Assembly (NCBI GenBank): GCA_037349105.1
Contig: JAYJMM010000116.1
Span: forward strand, 5,952,001 to 6,016,000
Source of the DNA: Limnomonas spitsbergensis
Lineage: Eukaryota; Chlorophyta; Chlorophyceae; Chlamydomonadales
Direction of reading: 5' to 3'
DNA: 64,000 bases
Shown: positions 38,801 to 50,650 of the stretch, piece after piece
How positions within the stretch are numbered: position 1 is the first letter of the stretch
Layout: the number at the start of each line of letters is the position of its first letter
Position numbers and translations under genes: made by a program
Notes under the pieces: model-generated
Database searches by the model: none
What the model was told of the DNA's origin: nothing
The model's input: only the letters and a program-made list of their open reading frames with translations

Positions 38801-41800
38801 GGGGCGAATTTTTGTTATTTACCCAGCATGCGATGCTTGCCTCACCTTGATTGTAGACATGGCGTCGCTCATCCACGTCCTCAGTTCATTGGCCAGTGCA
38901 GTGGCACCCTGCGCCCCGTTCTGACCCTGCCTGGGGTCCGCCACAAACCAGCACGACCAGGCCTGCAGATCAGAGGGGGCATTCTGGCAGTGGGCATGCC
39001 GGGTCGTGCGGTATTCTCACAGTCTATTGGAAAGCAGCAGAGGTGGGCAGGCATATTCAAGAATTTATTCTGTTGAATCGGAGAAAGGACGGCCTAATCT
39101 TGTTTGTGATAGGCAGATAGGGTACACATCTCATTTGTACAATTGGCACCCATACACCGTCTTCGCAGACATATTTTGCTTCGTTTGTAATGATTAAATA
39201 ACAACATCTGCACTGTACAGGCGCTTTGCCTTACATCATAATTAAGATTGGTTGGGGTGAGGGACACGTAGAACTTTAGTTAGCGACAGTCGACAATCCT
39301 ATTCAGTCGGAATTTATTACTTTTTGTCTTCATTTGCCTTGCGGGCACATTATTGGGAGAAATGGTTCGTTCAAAGCCAAGGGAAAGCAGTACAGATCTG
39401 CAGGTGCAATGAGAAACCAGGGCTGTTCATCTATATCAATGACCCCTGATTGCTCTGATCCTACCTACCCCCCTGCCTGGCCCCACTGACATGACATGCA
39501 ATTCGATTCACAACAATCAGGGATGTCGGGTCATGTGTCACCAGACAGGCCCCACTGTGCTGGCGAGCCCAAGAAATCGGTTGGGGATCCCTGACAGCAT
39601 TATATGTTCACCTTCAGCTGGCTGGAGGCGTAGATGAGGAACACATATTGGCGCCCATTGACAGTGATTCCTGGGACGAATGGGAACATAATGGGTTTCA
39701 AGAGATTAGTGGCACAGTCCTTACCATCTTTAGTCTTCAGGCTTTGATCACAAACGTTTATAGATTTCGCTGAAATTGGATTCCGGGTTTTGAGCAGGAA
39801 ATAGGACCTTAAACGCCAGATGCATCAAGGGGCACAAAATACCCAATATAGCGCCGGCCATACACGCTGCCTGAGCTGATCAGCTTGACCCTGTGCAGCA
39901 TGGAACTATGATACAGCCTAGTCCCAGGCACCAGTGCCGCCATTACGTTCCAGCAACAGCTGCTTGATCCTTGCGTAGAATTCCTCGATGTTTTCTTTGC
40001 CATGTCCGTACATGCGGTCGCGGCACTCGTCTCCAAAACTCAAGCGCATGAAGTGGGATTTGTTGATTCGAAGGCCACGCAGAGCAGGAGGGTCGCCGTC
40101 ACGAGCTCTGCATTAACATTGCATGGCTAATCAGGATAAATATACAAAATGTGTGTGCATCTTCCGAGAGCTTCATAGGTCCAGAAGAGGCTAGGATTAA
40201 AGCTTGAAGGGGCCTGCAGCCTTGCTTTCTTAGTGGCTTGGAAGAGTCAAGGTGCCTGGCATTGAGGTTTCATGTTCCACATTTCACTATTCTTATTCTC
40301 AACCCCAAATATTAAATCCAGCCTGCCCTGGTAGGCCTCAAGATCTTGGCCTAGAAGGCGTTTCAATGTGAGCTAAGTTCAAGACAGGGATGCAATCATC
40401 TTCTCTCACAGCCCAGCGGAGGGGTCGTCAAGGTATCGAGCCATGCATTTGTGTATGCAGTTCCACGTTGGGAGTTCACGTGTCACGCTTTGAAATCCCC
40501 CTCAGTGTTGTGCACGAACCCACCCTGATGCAGCGTCCAGCTCATCGCTGAAGTGGCGCACCACCCTATTGCCCATCTCCTGCTCGGGAAGCAGGAAGAC
40601 CAGGCGGCTTGGGGTGACGTGGACACGTAGAACCTGCAGGTAAGGCAGAGGAAGGGAGCCTGGTAGTTTTTCCCTTGTATGAAGTGGAGCCCAGGTGGAG
40701 AGCTGAAGAAGTGGAGCTCAAGTGTCCATGTTTCAGATTTCAGCCCAAGGGCGGCAAGTGGGCGGCCCTGTGTGCCTGTCCAACAACATGGACCATCTAA
40801 TCGTAGCCCTCGGCCTGACCCTGCGAGTGGGAGGTTTATTTCTTCTGTCCGTAGCCTCCCACGTCCTAGACCTGAACAAGAAGCCCCTGGCCCTGGCCCT
40901 CGATGCTGGTGTTGGTGGTATGATGCGCCACCTTACTCACACCCGAGAGGCTATTAAAAGCAATTATCCTGGGCAGCCCATGTGTCGCCTGCCCTCAAAG
41001 CTGCACTCAGAAGTATATAGCTGTGTTCCACGTTTCTCTTGACCGGTATATTGCGCCATTGCCTACTTGTCCCTCACCTCCTCGTTAAACCCTATACCAG
41101 CCACCGGCATCTCCTTGAGCCGCTCAAGCATGGCCTCGGCAGCACTTTGAACCAGGACCTTGCTGGTGGCTAATGTGGTTAGGGCAGCACAGGCAGCTCC
41201 ACGAGGGGCCAGCTGCAAAGGGTTGATGAATTCAGGGCGAGTGACCTGCCACTGGGTCGCCACGCCGCTGCTCAGCAGCACCAACATCTACACAGAATTT
41301 GGCAAGGGGGGGGATGGATTTATAATACATCCAGTATTCATTCTTGAAGATGCAGTTGGTTGTACTTATTTCCCATTTACTACTGGTACTTTCCTCCCGC
41401 AAATACTTTTATAATACAGGTTATGATTGTCGAATAAATGTGAATATCCTCAGAATTTGTGGACGTTTAGCTGCTGCTGAAGGCCACAAGCCCAGTAGCA
41501 GAACCCATGTGGCTGAACCCTGGTAAACCTAGGCGGAACATTCTTAACCTCAACGGCATCTATTTGAGGCAGTATGGACCCACTTTGTAGCCGACGTCAA
41601 AGGGGAGAAAGCTGAGATGCTGACTTAAACTGCATGGGCCGTTCGCTGCCTCATAGTCATGCCTGGACCTGACCCCTCGCACACCGCCTGAAGATCTGCC
41701 ATGTCCGGCATTGCGCAGAAGATTGAAATCGCACAGCTGTAACCTGGTGACACCCTCAGGATTGGCCAGGTCTATGAGGGTGAAAGGGGAGGCATGAATT

Positions 41801-44800
41801 GAATGCAAAGTGTAGAGCACAGTCTGTTCCGCACACCCTCTGGGCTGTACAGCTCATGTCCCATGCACCCTCTGTACTGTGCAGCCCAACCCTTTGACCC
41901 CTTTGATGTGTCTTCTTACTGGCCACAGTTGCACTGTCCAGACGAATGCTGTACGATAGGCTATGGCCCAGCACCTGGCAGCCCATAATGACCTCCTCAT
42001 CCAGCATTTCCTGGGATAGCACCTGGTCGGCCACGATTACAGGCGTCCCATCACAGACCAGTTTCAGGCAGATTTTTTTGTCACCGTTTCTTTCCTGTTT
42101 GATGAACTCTTCCAGTACCTAGGAGCAGAAGCCATCAAAAGAAAGGTGTGCTTCTTGAGATTTTGCATAATTCCACTTTCTATGGATGACTGGAAACGAT
42201 TTAAAAGTTGATCGGTCGGCGGATTGATAGCCCATGGGTGACATGGATCAGGATGCATCAACAGTGAGTACCTTGGCGGGTTGTCGTGCCGTGAAGCTGA
42301 GGCTGCCTGCCCGCTCGTCTAGCTGCATCCCTCGCCGCAGGTGGCGGAAAGGGAAAGAGAGGTGGCACCGCAGCGGAACTACGTTGGATGGTGGGTAGTG
42401 TTAAGTTTCGTAGCATGCAGGTCATGTTAAAAGAGGGAACAAGAGATAGAGGGGGCAATATGAAGGGCGAGTGAAGCTTGCATAGGGTGTGACACATAGT
42501 ATGTCACAGAACGAGGGAGGGGCATTAATGATTCTTCAAATGAATGCGGGATCATGCCAGATCAGCATGGAGGCAGCCAGGCACAATGGTTAAGGAAGGA
42601 AGACAGAAGAGTGGGGCAGCCATGACAGCTGCAAAACAAAACCAGGTGGCCCAGAGGCTACATACCTCTTCCTGAAGCAGATGGGGATGTTGGTTTAGGC
42701 ACCTCGATGTCCAAGATTCGATCCCGGAAGTTGACAGTGACCTACAAGTTGCATGTATGAATACTAATCATGTCAATGTCCATGGTAATGTGTGCCACGC
42801 CGAGAGCTCGAGGCATAGCAAGGCAGCTACGCTGTTTCAGTATTTCAGTATTGTTCGTGCTTGCCATCGCAAAATGGGCTGCACATTTCAAAATGAAGTG
42901 ATGTGGGAAACCAAAGGGGTGTAATAGGTCATGACAGGTGTGAACTACATCCACCAACTAAGCATGTGCTGCCTAGGTAAGTGGGTTGTTAGTTGTGGTA
43001 ATTGTGTCCCCTATGCGCTGCACTTTATAATTCTGTATTTGGAAATCTGCAGTTCTGCACCTACCATTCTCTTGCCATCATAATGCTCCCTCACTTCCTT
43101 TGCCCCAAGTAAGGACCAACCTAGTGCCACACATATCTCCCCATACCCATACCATCCAACTGCCAACTACCCAATTAGTCAAAACAATTTCCAGTACTAC
43201 CGATACTTCTAGGCGAGATCCAGTATTATATAAGTTCTCAGATCCTCCATTCCATGCACCAGTAAGCCTAGCCCCACCCGTCAGCACTCCCCGGCAGCAC
43301 CAAGCAGTACAGATCCTCACTTGACAGCTCTTCTGCACGTCCAGCTCGCAGACCAGTGTGGTCCCATCATGGCCCAGGCTGCCGATCTGCAGCCTCTCAG
43401 CCGTCCACGAACGGTTGCCACTCTGGCTATCTTCATGCAAGTGTACACGCCGCGGCATGCTGCGCTGGCATCTGATTACAGGCACATAATTTCTGCCCTC
43501 AGCAACACACAATAGGGCATGAATTCGTCTCATGACCCGCAAGATATCAGCTAGGGGCGTGCTGTTCCTGGCAAGCAGCCCTCCATGGAGGAATACAGAG
43601 TCATGCACAGCATGGGAAGCACTTCATCACAGGTGTTACAACAATTGTGATTTGAACCACAGTATTCCTAGAATCCAATGGCTTCGGCATCCATTTATAC
43701 TTAATACCGGTATGACGAAAGCAGCTGACAGAGATCAACATGAGCGACTAAGTCTTGTCTTCAGCTAGATCCTTCAGCTAAATGAACATCAGGTGAAACA
43801 GGCTCGGTCCACGCTACTTATCATCTAGAATGCTCCTTGTCAATTCATGATAGCCTGCATGTCGCGCCTAACCTGGGCTCATCAGCTGATGCAGGCCTGT
43901 CAAATGGGTGTTTGGAATCTTCCCCACACACATCCCGGCAGAACAGCCACCTATCAGCCCCATCATGCACTGACGCCTGGTCTGTAATGATCGCCAAGCT
44001 GGTCAATGTGCTTTCCAGATGACACGGCCCCTCTACCTTGCTGCCTTAGTAGCAGGGAGGCAAACAGGCCAGCACCAGTGTCTGTATTGCTGGCCCTGGA
44101 CTGCCCAGGATTTCTGACCCTGCTGGCACCTAGATGGCACCCTGTGGGATATGAGAGGCAATGATCACGCTTTATTATGCACAGTCGTATTTTTTACCTG
44201 ACATGGTAGGCACGAACATCTGGTTTTCTGAGGTGCCCAATACTGTCAGCCATTAGCCATGTCTCCTGTAGGATGAGGCAGGACATACCAGTCAGTAATC
44301 AGCTGGGTCAACCCGCAACCATAGTTTTGCAATTAGGGGCTAAGGACTAGTCTATAGCATGGGATAATGATTGTCTATCAAAGGCGTAAGGGACTCCTTC
44401 ACAATTGGGCTGGAGATGTTTGAAGGGCCCTGCTAGCAGGTCCGGTGCATATTTTGTCTCTGTGAGTGCAATCTGAGTAGAAACAATGTAGACCTGCTTT
44501 ATGAGATCTGTTTTGCCTGAGACTGCAGAATACCTGTCAGGCCAGCCATGTCTCATTGGGGCTGGCCTCATCACTATCCTGCAGACCTAGCCAAGATACT
44601 CCATGCCTACATGCTCAACAAAACAGCCAATGCAATTCGACATCTTCCAGTTTGATGTACAGAGATTTCAGATTTTCTTAACATGTTCGTGTTGAATGAG
44701 TTACCATCACTGCCCATCTTTTGATCATGTTACGCTATGCAACAGTAATTATGAATTTGGGGGGGAAAGGATGGTGCCTGTGATCCCTATGTACCATCTC

Positions 44801-45681
44801 TCCCTCGGTACCTGGTAGCCCCGTCTCCCCATCACTTCTGTTGTGTGGCGCCACACCTTGCCAGCAGCAGCTTCGTTGGAGACCAGCCAGTGCCTGCGGA
44901 AGTAAGAAATACGCTGCACATTGCCAAACTTCCCGAAAAAATGAAGCACCTGCTGATGGACAGGGGTGGCATGCTTCAGCTCCCAGACAGAAATGTAGCT
45001 CGTCAATAGGCTCCAATGTATGCTTCAGGGTGCATTGATACTCATGGCATGACATTAATGAATGCCACAGGGTAATGGTAAACATTGAAAGTCCTCAGAC
45101 AGCACATCCAAGGCTAATGAGATATCGTTCATACCAGGGGGTTAACAAATCATCTACCTGTGACTCTGTCATGCCTGGCTTGACACCAAAGATGTGCACC
45201 TGTCGGGCAAGGAGCTCCTCCTCTATGCGGGGGGAGAGGTAGTGAGGCACAATAGGGCGGCAGGGAGTGAGGGAGTCAAAAGGTGAGTTGAACGAGGTAA
45301 GCGGGACTCCCAGATGCAGAACAACAGGGTTATACATAAATCAGCCGGGGCACTTATCCCTCATTTGACTTTGTTGATGCACTCATCATAAGTGGCTTGC
45401 CTCCGGCAGGCTGCCGGTCATATATATCCTCATCGTCAATCCAGGAAGAAGGTCTCACCTTCCTCATCTAGAAGCTGGTCCTGCTGATGGGACGCCCAAT
45501 CGTCTAGGCCCCAAGCTGAAACACTGCGTTGCGTGGCGTGCACATTGCGGTGCTGTGGCGGGGCCATAGCTGGGCTTCCCTGATGTGGCTGTTGCCTGGA
45601 AGCTTGTGTATGCACTGCCTGCTAGGCACACGGGACTGCCATATGGTACGAGACTAGGCCTGACAGCTGTGGGATCAGAAC
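29887..45681 (-). CDS. RNA-dependent RNA polymerase, copy B (RDR family)
   Basis: Tandem paralogue of RDR-A in the same orientation, with the same 30 exons; 24 of the 30 have identical lengths in the two copies. From the ATG at 45567 it gives about 1294 residues. The RdRP core is intact: SDGVGRIS, RIGGSKGVL, PAYLNRQV, LMGVLDEYGILEEGQIF, and the catalytic SGSDL | DGDSFQVIWDQDL split by an intron exactly as in A. Differences from A at family-conserved sites: KNP is KHP in exon 23, ILGRMYD is SIPGCMYD in exon 28, KNDNLG is KNNNLG in exon 26, and the RRM second half lacks the GSALIEF strand because exon 4 is 54 nt shorter. The C-terminal exon stops 16 residues earlier. Probably active, but diverging. 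Regulation is not evident. Confidence 0.92.
32400..32935. repeat. Insertion-like segment in RDR-B intron 26 with GGAC repeat and GC hairpin
   Basis: Intron 26 of RDR-B is about 580 bp longer than in A. The excess includes a tetranucleotide run of GGAC/ACGG at about 32814-32854 and, just after it, the hairpin GGGGGCTTCGCCCCC (32869-32883) and further G-rich sequence. Base composition differs sharply from the surrounding AT-rich intron, suggesting a small mobile or repetitive insertion. Exact ends are not visible. Confidence 0.5.
37647..38676. repeat. Segment unusually similar to RDR-A 18116-19130
   Basis: Introns 15 and 16 of B align with those of A over most of their length with few differences by eye, including runs of tens of identical bases, whereas other introns of the pair share little beyond their ends. 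Similarity stops abruptly at 38676 inside a partial second copy of exon 15. This pattern fits ectopic gene conversion or a local duplication from A into B. Confidence 0.75.
38620..38676 (-). pseudogene. Partial duplicate of RDR exon 15 inside RDR-B intron 15
   Basis: Encodes TALADELRMWMGDALTKIR, nearly identical to the 3' half of RDR-A exon 15, with its GTGAGG donor but no 5' half and no acceptor. The complete exon 15 of B lies upstream at 38962-38846. It marks the end of the A-like tract and should be skipped in the mature transcript. Confidence 0.8.
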
Positions 45682-46279
45682 CTGCAAATGCAAAGGTCCA
45701 GAAGTTGCCGAGAAGTTGCAAATATGTGCAGACTGCTGAGTGGACAAAGGCTGCCCCCGCATCGCTGCAATGGTAAGCAGGGCTATGAGAGTCCTGGCTT
45801 GCAACGCACTGCTGCTCGTGGTCTGCTGCTTGTGGTAGGTCGATGAGTAATAAGCCAAGGGAATCCCTGGAGACCTTAAGAGCCCCTTCCAGCACAACCT
45901 GTGACCACAGGGAAAATGGGTCATAACTCATAACCTATGATATACCATTAAATACTGTGAACCATACGATGGGCAGCCACCTCTGGCCAGCCACCATGGT
46001 CGCCACTGGGCCTATGGGGATTAAACCCTGACCGTCCAGCTATGGCTCAAGGAGCAGGACTTGATGCACCTGGCCCCCTCGGCCATCATTACCAAGTAGC
46101 AGAATTTTTTCTGAAACACTTCAAAAAATATTGCCACGGACCGTGATCGCATTGCTGTTATGGAGATATATCTTTGCAGCTTGCTGTTCCTAGGGGCTGC
46201 AATCCCGACTGAGTGAACAGGACATCATTTTTTTTTAACTACGGCGAGGGATACATTTTTCTTTTGTTGCTTCAGAAAG
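45682..46279. other. Upstream region of RDR-B
   Basis: Should contain 5' exon or promoter sequence of RDR-B. No gene recognised. An open minus-strand frame runs through 45464-45931, but it differs from the frame used by the traced RDR exons downstream of 45580. Confidence 0.4.
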
Positions 46280-46349
46280 ATAGAGTCATCGGGATTGCTC
46301 AGGTGACCTGAGGGCCCTGAGGGCACCTGAGCAATCCCGATGATTCTAT
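46280..46349. other. Near-perfect 26-bp inverted repeat (hairpin)
   Basis: Arms 46280-46305 and 46324-46349 are reverse complements except for one position, which would be a G-U pair in RNA. The 18-base spacer contains a short duplication of CCTGAGGG. Could be a small palindromic transposon remnant, a cruciform, or a hairpin-RNA locus; nothing decides between these. Confidence 0.9.
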
Positions 46350-46489
46350 GTGAACCTGACCCTTGCACTTGTGACTTGGCATTTTCTTAACATTTCCTAG
46401 AAGCACTTTCTGCCACCTGGATGTGACAGGGGCCTGCCACAAGCCAATTGTTGCATTGCAGCACAATAGGGGCCTGAGGCACTTCAAAT

Positions 46490-46700
46490 CAGCCAACTAC
46501 TGATCCACCATTTTTAGGGGTTAATCTGATCAAATTGGGTGGAGCCACCGTGGAGGCTGTGATGAGACTATTGAGGATCTGATTGGGGTCAAGACTGTTC
46601 TCCTCCTCTTCGCTACCACGAGCCATTGCCTGCATGTTATTAACGTTACACCTCTGGGCCCTACTCAAAAGGCTCTGCCGCGTCGGCAACTAACTGTCCG
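46490..46700 (-). mobile_element. LINE 3'-end fragment
   Basis: On the minus strand this carries the same end motif, GGGCCCAGAGGTGTAACGTT (near 46640-46660), and a CGACGCGGC-AGAGC stretch as the LINE remnant at 27100-29130. Only the extreme 3' end is present, as expected for a severely 5'-truncated insertion. Confidence 0.6.
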
Positions 46701-49319
46701 GGAAGCAAGGAAACACCGACAGGTAGCGGCACCCCCAGTCCATAGCCTCGCTCCTCATATAGCTGCCACAAGCACCATCACCCAGACACTGGTGTGGATT
46801 CTGGATGGGACTGCAGCAGATCAGTTGCTTACTGCAGCTCAAGTAAGACGCGCGATCGGGAACAGGTTGATCCCAATAAATCTCACTTCATCTCTTGCAG
46901 CTAATACCACTGGAAGATATCATACAGCAGTCAAAAAGAAGGATGCGATCAGCCATGTCGAGGAAATGGAATAGCAGGTGATACGTACAGGCGTATAGCA
47001 TATACAGAATAACCCAATATTCCAGTCCATCCAGGATGCATAGGGGCTCATCGATATTTTTTGTGTGCTGCTCTGTTAGGTTGCAGCTAGCCATGCTCCC
47101 TTTTCATTGCTACTCACTGTCTCACTGAGAGTGGCCTCTTGAATGCCTGGCACCTGGATGGCGTGCGTGGTAGAGGAGAAGCGCGTGAGTTAGCAGCTGA
47201 CATGCAAATATTCAGGATATCTGAAGCAAAGGACGAAATAGATTTGAACTTCATCATTTCCGCTGCAGGATAAGCCTTTTGTGTTGGCTGCAGAATAAGC
47301 CTATTTGGATGGCCACCGTTGGAGGTTCGGGGCTCTAAAAAAGCTTCCATGAATCCATGTTGGAATGGTTGGACAAAGTGACAAACTTTGACCATGGTTT
47401 TGGACGATGTAAGCATACCATGCATGCAGTGAGAGTTTCCGATCCGTAAACTCTCGACCATCTCCTTGGAAGAGGGGCCCTTAGGAGGTCAGGCAAGGCA
47501 AGATATCCCTCCGGCCCTCCTTACCAGCAGTCCAACTCAGACAGGGTTCTGCAATGATTAGTATTTCAAAACAGGAGATGTTTTTCGAGGTTAAGTGCGG
47601 CGTTATATGCATCTGTATTAGCGGTGTAGTAAGATTAGATAAGCGTTATAACCGTACAATCTGGCAAATAGAATAATGGGTGGGAATAATCGGGGGATCC
47701 GAGAAACAGTCACAAGAAACAGTCATGAATGAGAGAAATGTTAAGACGCAGATACGAGACCTTGAACTTGACGTTGGGCACAGCAGAGCATGACCATTTT
47801 TAGAAACTCGGTCGTAACCGGTAGAGTCTCTATAATGAAATACCGGTTGTCAGCCACGAAGGGCACCGTGCCAGCACGGCCAATAAAGTGTGCGGCAAGT
47901 CACCTGCCGCCCGTCACGGTGCGGTACGTCGTGGGTTCACGTTGGTTCCGGTTTGGTCGTGTGTCACGTGCACCGCAGAGAGTATCGTCAGGGTATTCCT
48001 ACCCAGGGGACCCAGGGGATGGGCCAGGGGACGCCTCGAAAATGGGGATAAGTAAGGCCATGGGATAAGGCTAGGCTGCGCATCACAAATACCACTTGCT
48101 TCGCTTTTGAACCCGGGGAAACTGCCAATTCACGCAACGACAGCAACCGTTAAGATAACAGACGTCCCTCGACAGGTAGGTGCGTGTGCCCACGTCCCCT
48201 CCCCCGCCTGAGACCCACTCAACCATGCTGAAGCACACAGTGATAAATTATGCGTGTCCACGTGAAAGGAAGTAGTTGCAACGGACGCGCTCGTTGTGTT
48301 GTAATCCGGCCCAGTCCGGTAATGTTTTTGCCCCTCCACCCGCCCCCCATCCACTGACAAAAATAACACCGCGTTGCTGGTCTCGCCGGCTGAGGCTTGC
48401 GTAACAGGGTGTCGTCGCCGCTAGACATGTTGAGTGGGCGAGGAGGCTGAGGCTCAGGGCCTTACTCTAGCTCAGTAACCATGGCCGTCTCGAAAAGCAG
48501 GCAAAACAGCAGAAGATAAATTGATGCATGAGGGGAGATGTGGCTGTTTGGTCCATTATTTACATGGCATACTGAAACGTGTAGCTGTTTGGTTTCATGC
48601 AGCCAAACGCATGAGCGTGAGGCAAGAAAAAGGGAGGATGATATTTTGCCATGAGAGCTCGATCACTCCCTGTGCTTGATGTAATTCGAATGCTTTGGTT
48701 TCCTACTTGGCTTGACAGTGGCGTTCACTGGGTTGGTTGGCCGCTGCTGATTTAATAGGACTTCAGCTACAATTCAGCTGTGTTACGATCTGCAGCATGG
48801 TGAGCATGTTGCTGCATGCCCTACTGCTTGGGACACAGGCATTCCACGATTTAAGTAAGACTGGCATGAACATGTTAGCAGATCAGTATTCGAGTTTGGA
48901 AACGCCTAGAAATTAAACACTGGACAGAGTCACTCAGGCACGGCGCCATGGCCGTCAGAACTGTCAATGCAAGTTATGAAAACAAAATATTCGTCTCATA
49001 GAGTTCAGACATGGAGTTCGGAAACGAGATCAAACGACTTATACTGGACTTAGCTCTAGACATTAAGCTGTTTGCATGCAACTGGCTGAATTTTATTATA
49101 TCTAATTTGTAGTACAAAGAACCAATTCTCTACCAATCTGAAATTTTAAGAGAACCAGCACATTTTTAGAGTGAGACAGTTAGAGTGAGGCAGTAAGAGT
49201 GGGCTGCACTGTTGCCTCTGCATTAGACCTCTCCTCATACCTGAGCTCCAGCTTGGAGTGAACCTGATCAAGGAACCTTATCCCATGAAGCATGTGTGTA
49301 AGTGGTGTTAAGGCTGCCC
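46701..49319. other. Intergenic, no recognised gene
   Basis: About 2.6 kb. The words CACCGTGCCAGCACGG near 47867 and 26960 are shared with the region upstream of RDR-A, so part may be a dispersed repeat or a relic of the RDR duplication. No convincing coding frame on either strand. Confidence 0.5.
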
Positions 49320-50602
49320 TGTCAGCATGCATGACAGAAGCTGTGTCTGCTAGGGGTGCCATGACAGTCAGCATGCAGTGCACATGTGTGTGCTATGGGT
49401 GCCATGCCAGGCAGCATGCAATGCACCTGTGAGTGTCATAACAGTCAGCATGCAGTGCACCTGTGTGTGCTAGGGGTGCCATGCCAGTCAGCATGCAGTG
49501 CACCTGTGTGTGCTAGGGGTGCCATGCCAGGCAGCATGCAATGCACCTGTCTGTGCCATAACAGTCAACATGCAGTGCACCTGTGTGTGCTATGGGTGCC
49601 ATGCCAGGCAGCATGCACTGCAGAAGTTGTGTGTGCTAGGGGTGCCATGGCAGGCAGCACACAGTGCACATGTGTGTGCTAGGGGTGTCATGACAGGCAG
49701 TATGCAGTGCTTCTGTTTGTGCTAGGGGTGCAATGACAGGCAGCATGCAGTGCAGCAGCTGTGTGTGCTAGGGGTCCCATGACAGCCAGCATGCAGTGCA
49801 CCTGTTTGTGCTAGGGATGTCATGACAGGCAGTATGCAGTGCACCTGTTTGTGCTAGGGGTGTCATGACAGTCAGCATGCAGTGCACCTGTTTGTGCTAA
49901 AGGTGTCATGACAGTCAGCATGCAGTGCACCTGTTTGTGCTAGGGGTGGCGTGCCAGTCGGCATGCAGTGCACCTGTGGGTGCTAGGGGTGTCATGACAG
50001 TCAGCATGCAGTGTACCTGTTTGTGCTAGGGGTGGCATGACAGTCAGCATGCAGTGCACCTGTTTGTGCTAGGGGTGCAATGGCAGGCAGCATGCAGTGT
50101 ACCTGTTTGTGCTAGGGGTGTCATGATAGTCAGCATGCAGTGCACCTGTTTGTGCTAGGGGTGCAATGACAGTCAGCATGCAGTGCACCTGTTTGTGCTA
50201 GGGGTGTCATGACAGTCAGCATGCAGTGCACCTGTTTGTGCTGAAGGTGTCATGACAGTCAGCATGCAGTGCACCTGTTTGTGCTAGGGGTGCCATGGCA
50301 GGCAGCATGCAGTGCAGCTGCTTGTGCTAGGGGTGTCATGCCGGGCAGCATGCAGTGCACCTGTTTGTGCTAGGGGTGCCATGGCAGGCAGCATGCAGTG
50401 CAGACGCTATGTGTGCTAGGGTGGCCATGACAGGCAGCATGTAGTGCACCTGTGTGTGCTTGGGGGGCCATGGCAGGCAGCATGCAGTGCATATGCTGTG
50501 GGTGCCAGGGGTGCCATGTTAGGCAGCATGCAGTGCTGAAGCTGTGGGTGCCATAGCTGGCAATATGCAGTGCAGAAGCTGTGTGTGCTAGGGGTGCCAT
50601 GC
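49320..50602. repeat. 43-bp minisatellite, about 30 copies
   Basis: Tandem units of 43 bp built on CAGCATGCAGTGCACCTG, TTTGTGCTAGGGGTG and TCATGACAGT, with substitutions between units and a few units of altered length at both ends. Since 43 is not a multiple of 3 the frame changes every unit, so the open frames across it are not genes. There are no unique spacers, so it is not a CRISPR array. Confidence 0.95.
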
Positions 50603-50650
50603 CACTGTCTGTCGTCCATTCCACCTTGCGCCTGCCGAACTGCTATCTGC

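Larger units (their letters stand above)
29887..45681 (-). other. Exon map of RDR-B
   Basis: Exons in transcription order: 45681-45632, 45579-45459, 45222-45158, 44949-44812, 44265-44198, 43471-43321, 42741-42666, 42378-42272, 42118-41920, 41771-41584, 41287-41078, 40633-40524, 40107-39947, 39670-39612, 38962-38846, 38288-38208, 37781-37647, 37192-37079, 36745-36662, 36308-36253, 35813-35660, 35335-35228, 34577-34467, 34122-34021, 33935-33834, 33227-33120, 31937-31833, 31291-30967, 30677-30622, 30372-29887. Phases agree throughout. As in A, the donor after exon 21 is GCAAGT. A further 78-nt exon ending near 44390 (reading KYAPDLLAGPFKHLQP) may lie between exons 4 and 5. Confidence 0.75.

Noticed and set aside
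49386..49725. Cysteine-rich repeat protein encoded by the minisatellite
   Set aside because: The unit is 43 bp, so the frame rotates with each copy; the frames are by-products of the array.
49320..50602. CRISPR array
   Set aside because: Units are contiguous with no unique spacers, and the context is eukaryotic. The same applies to the 26-bp array at 55786-55963.
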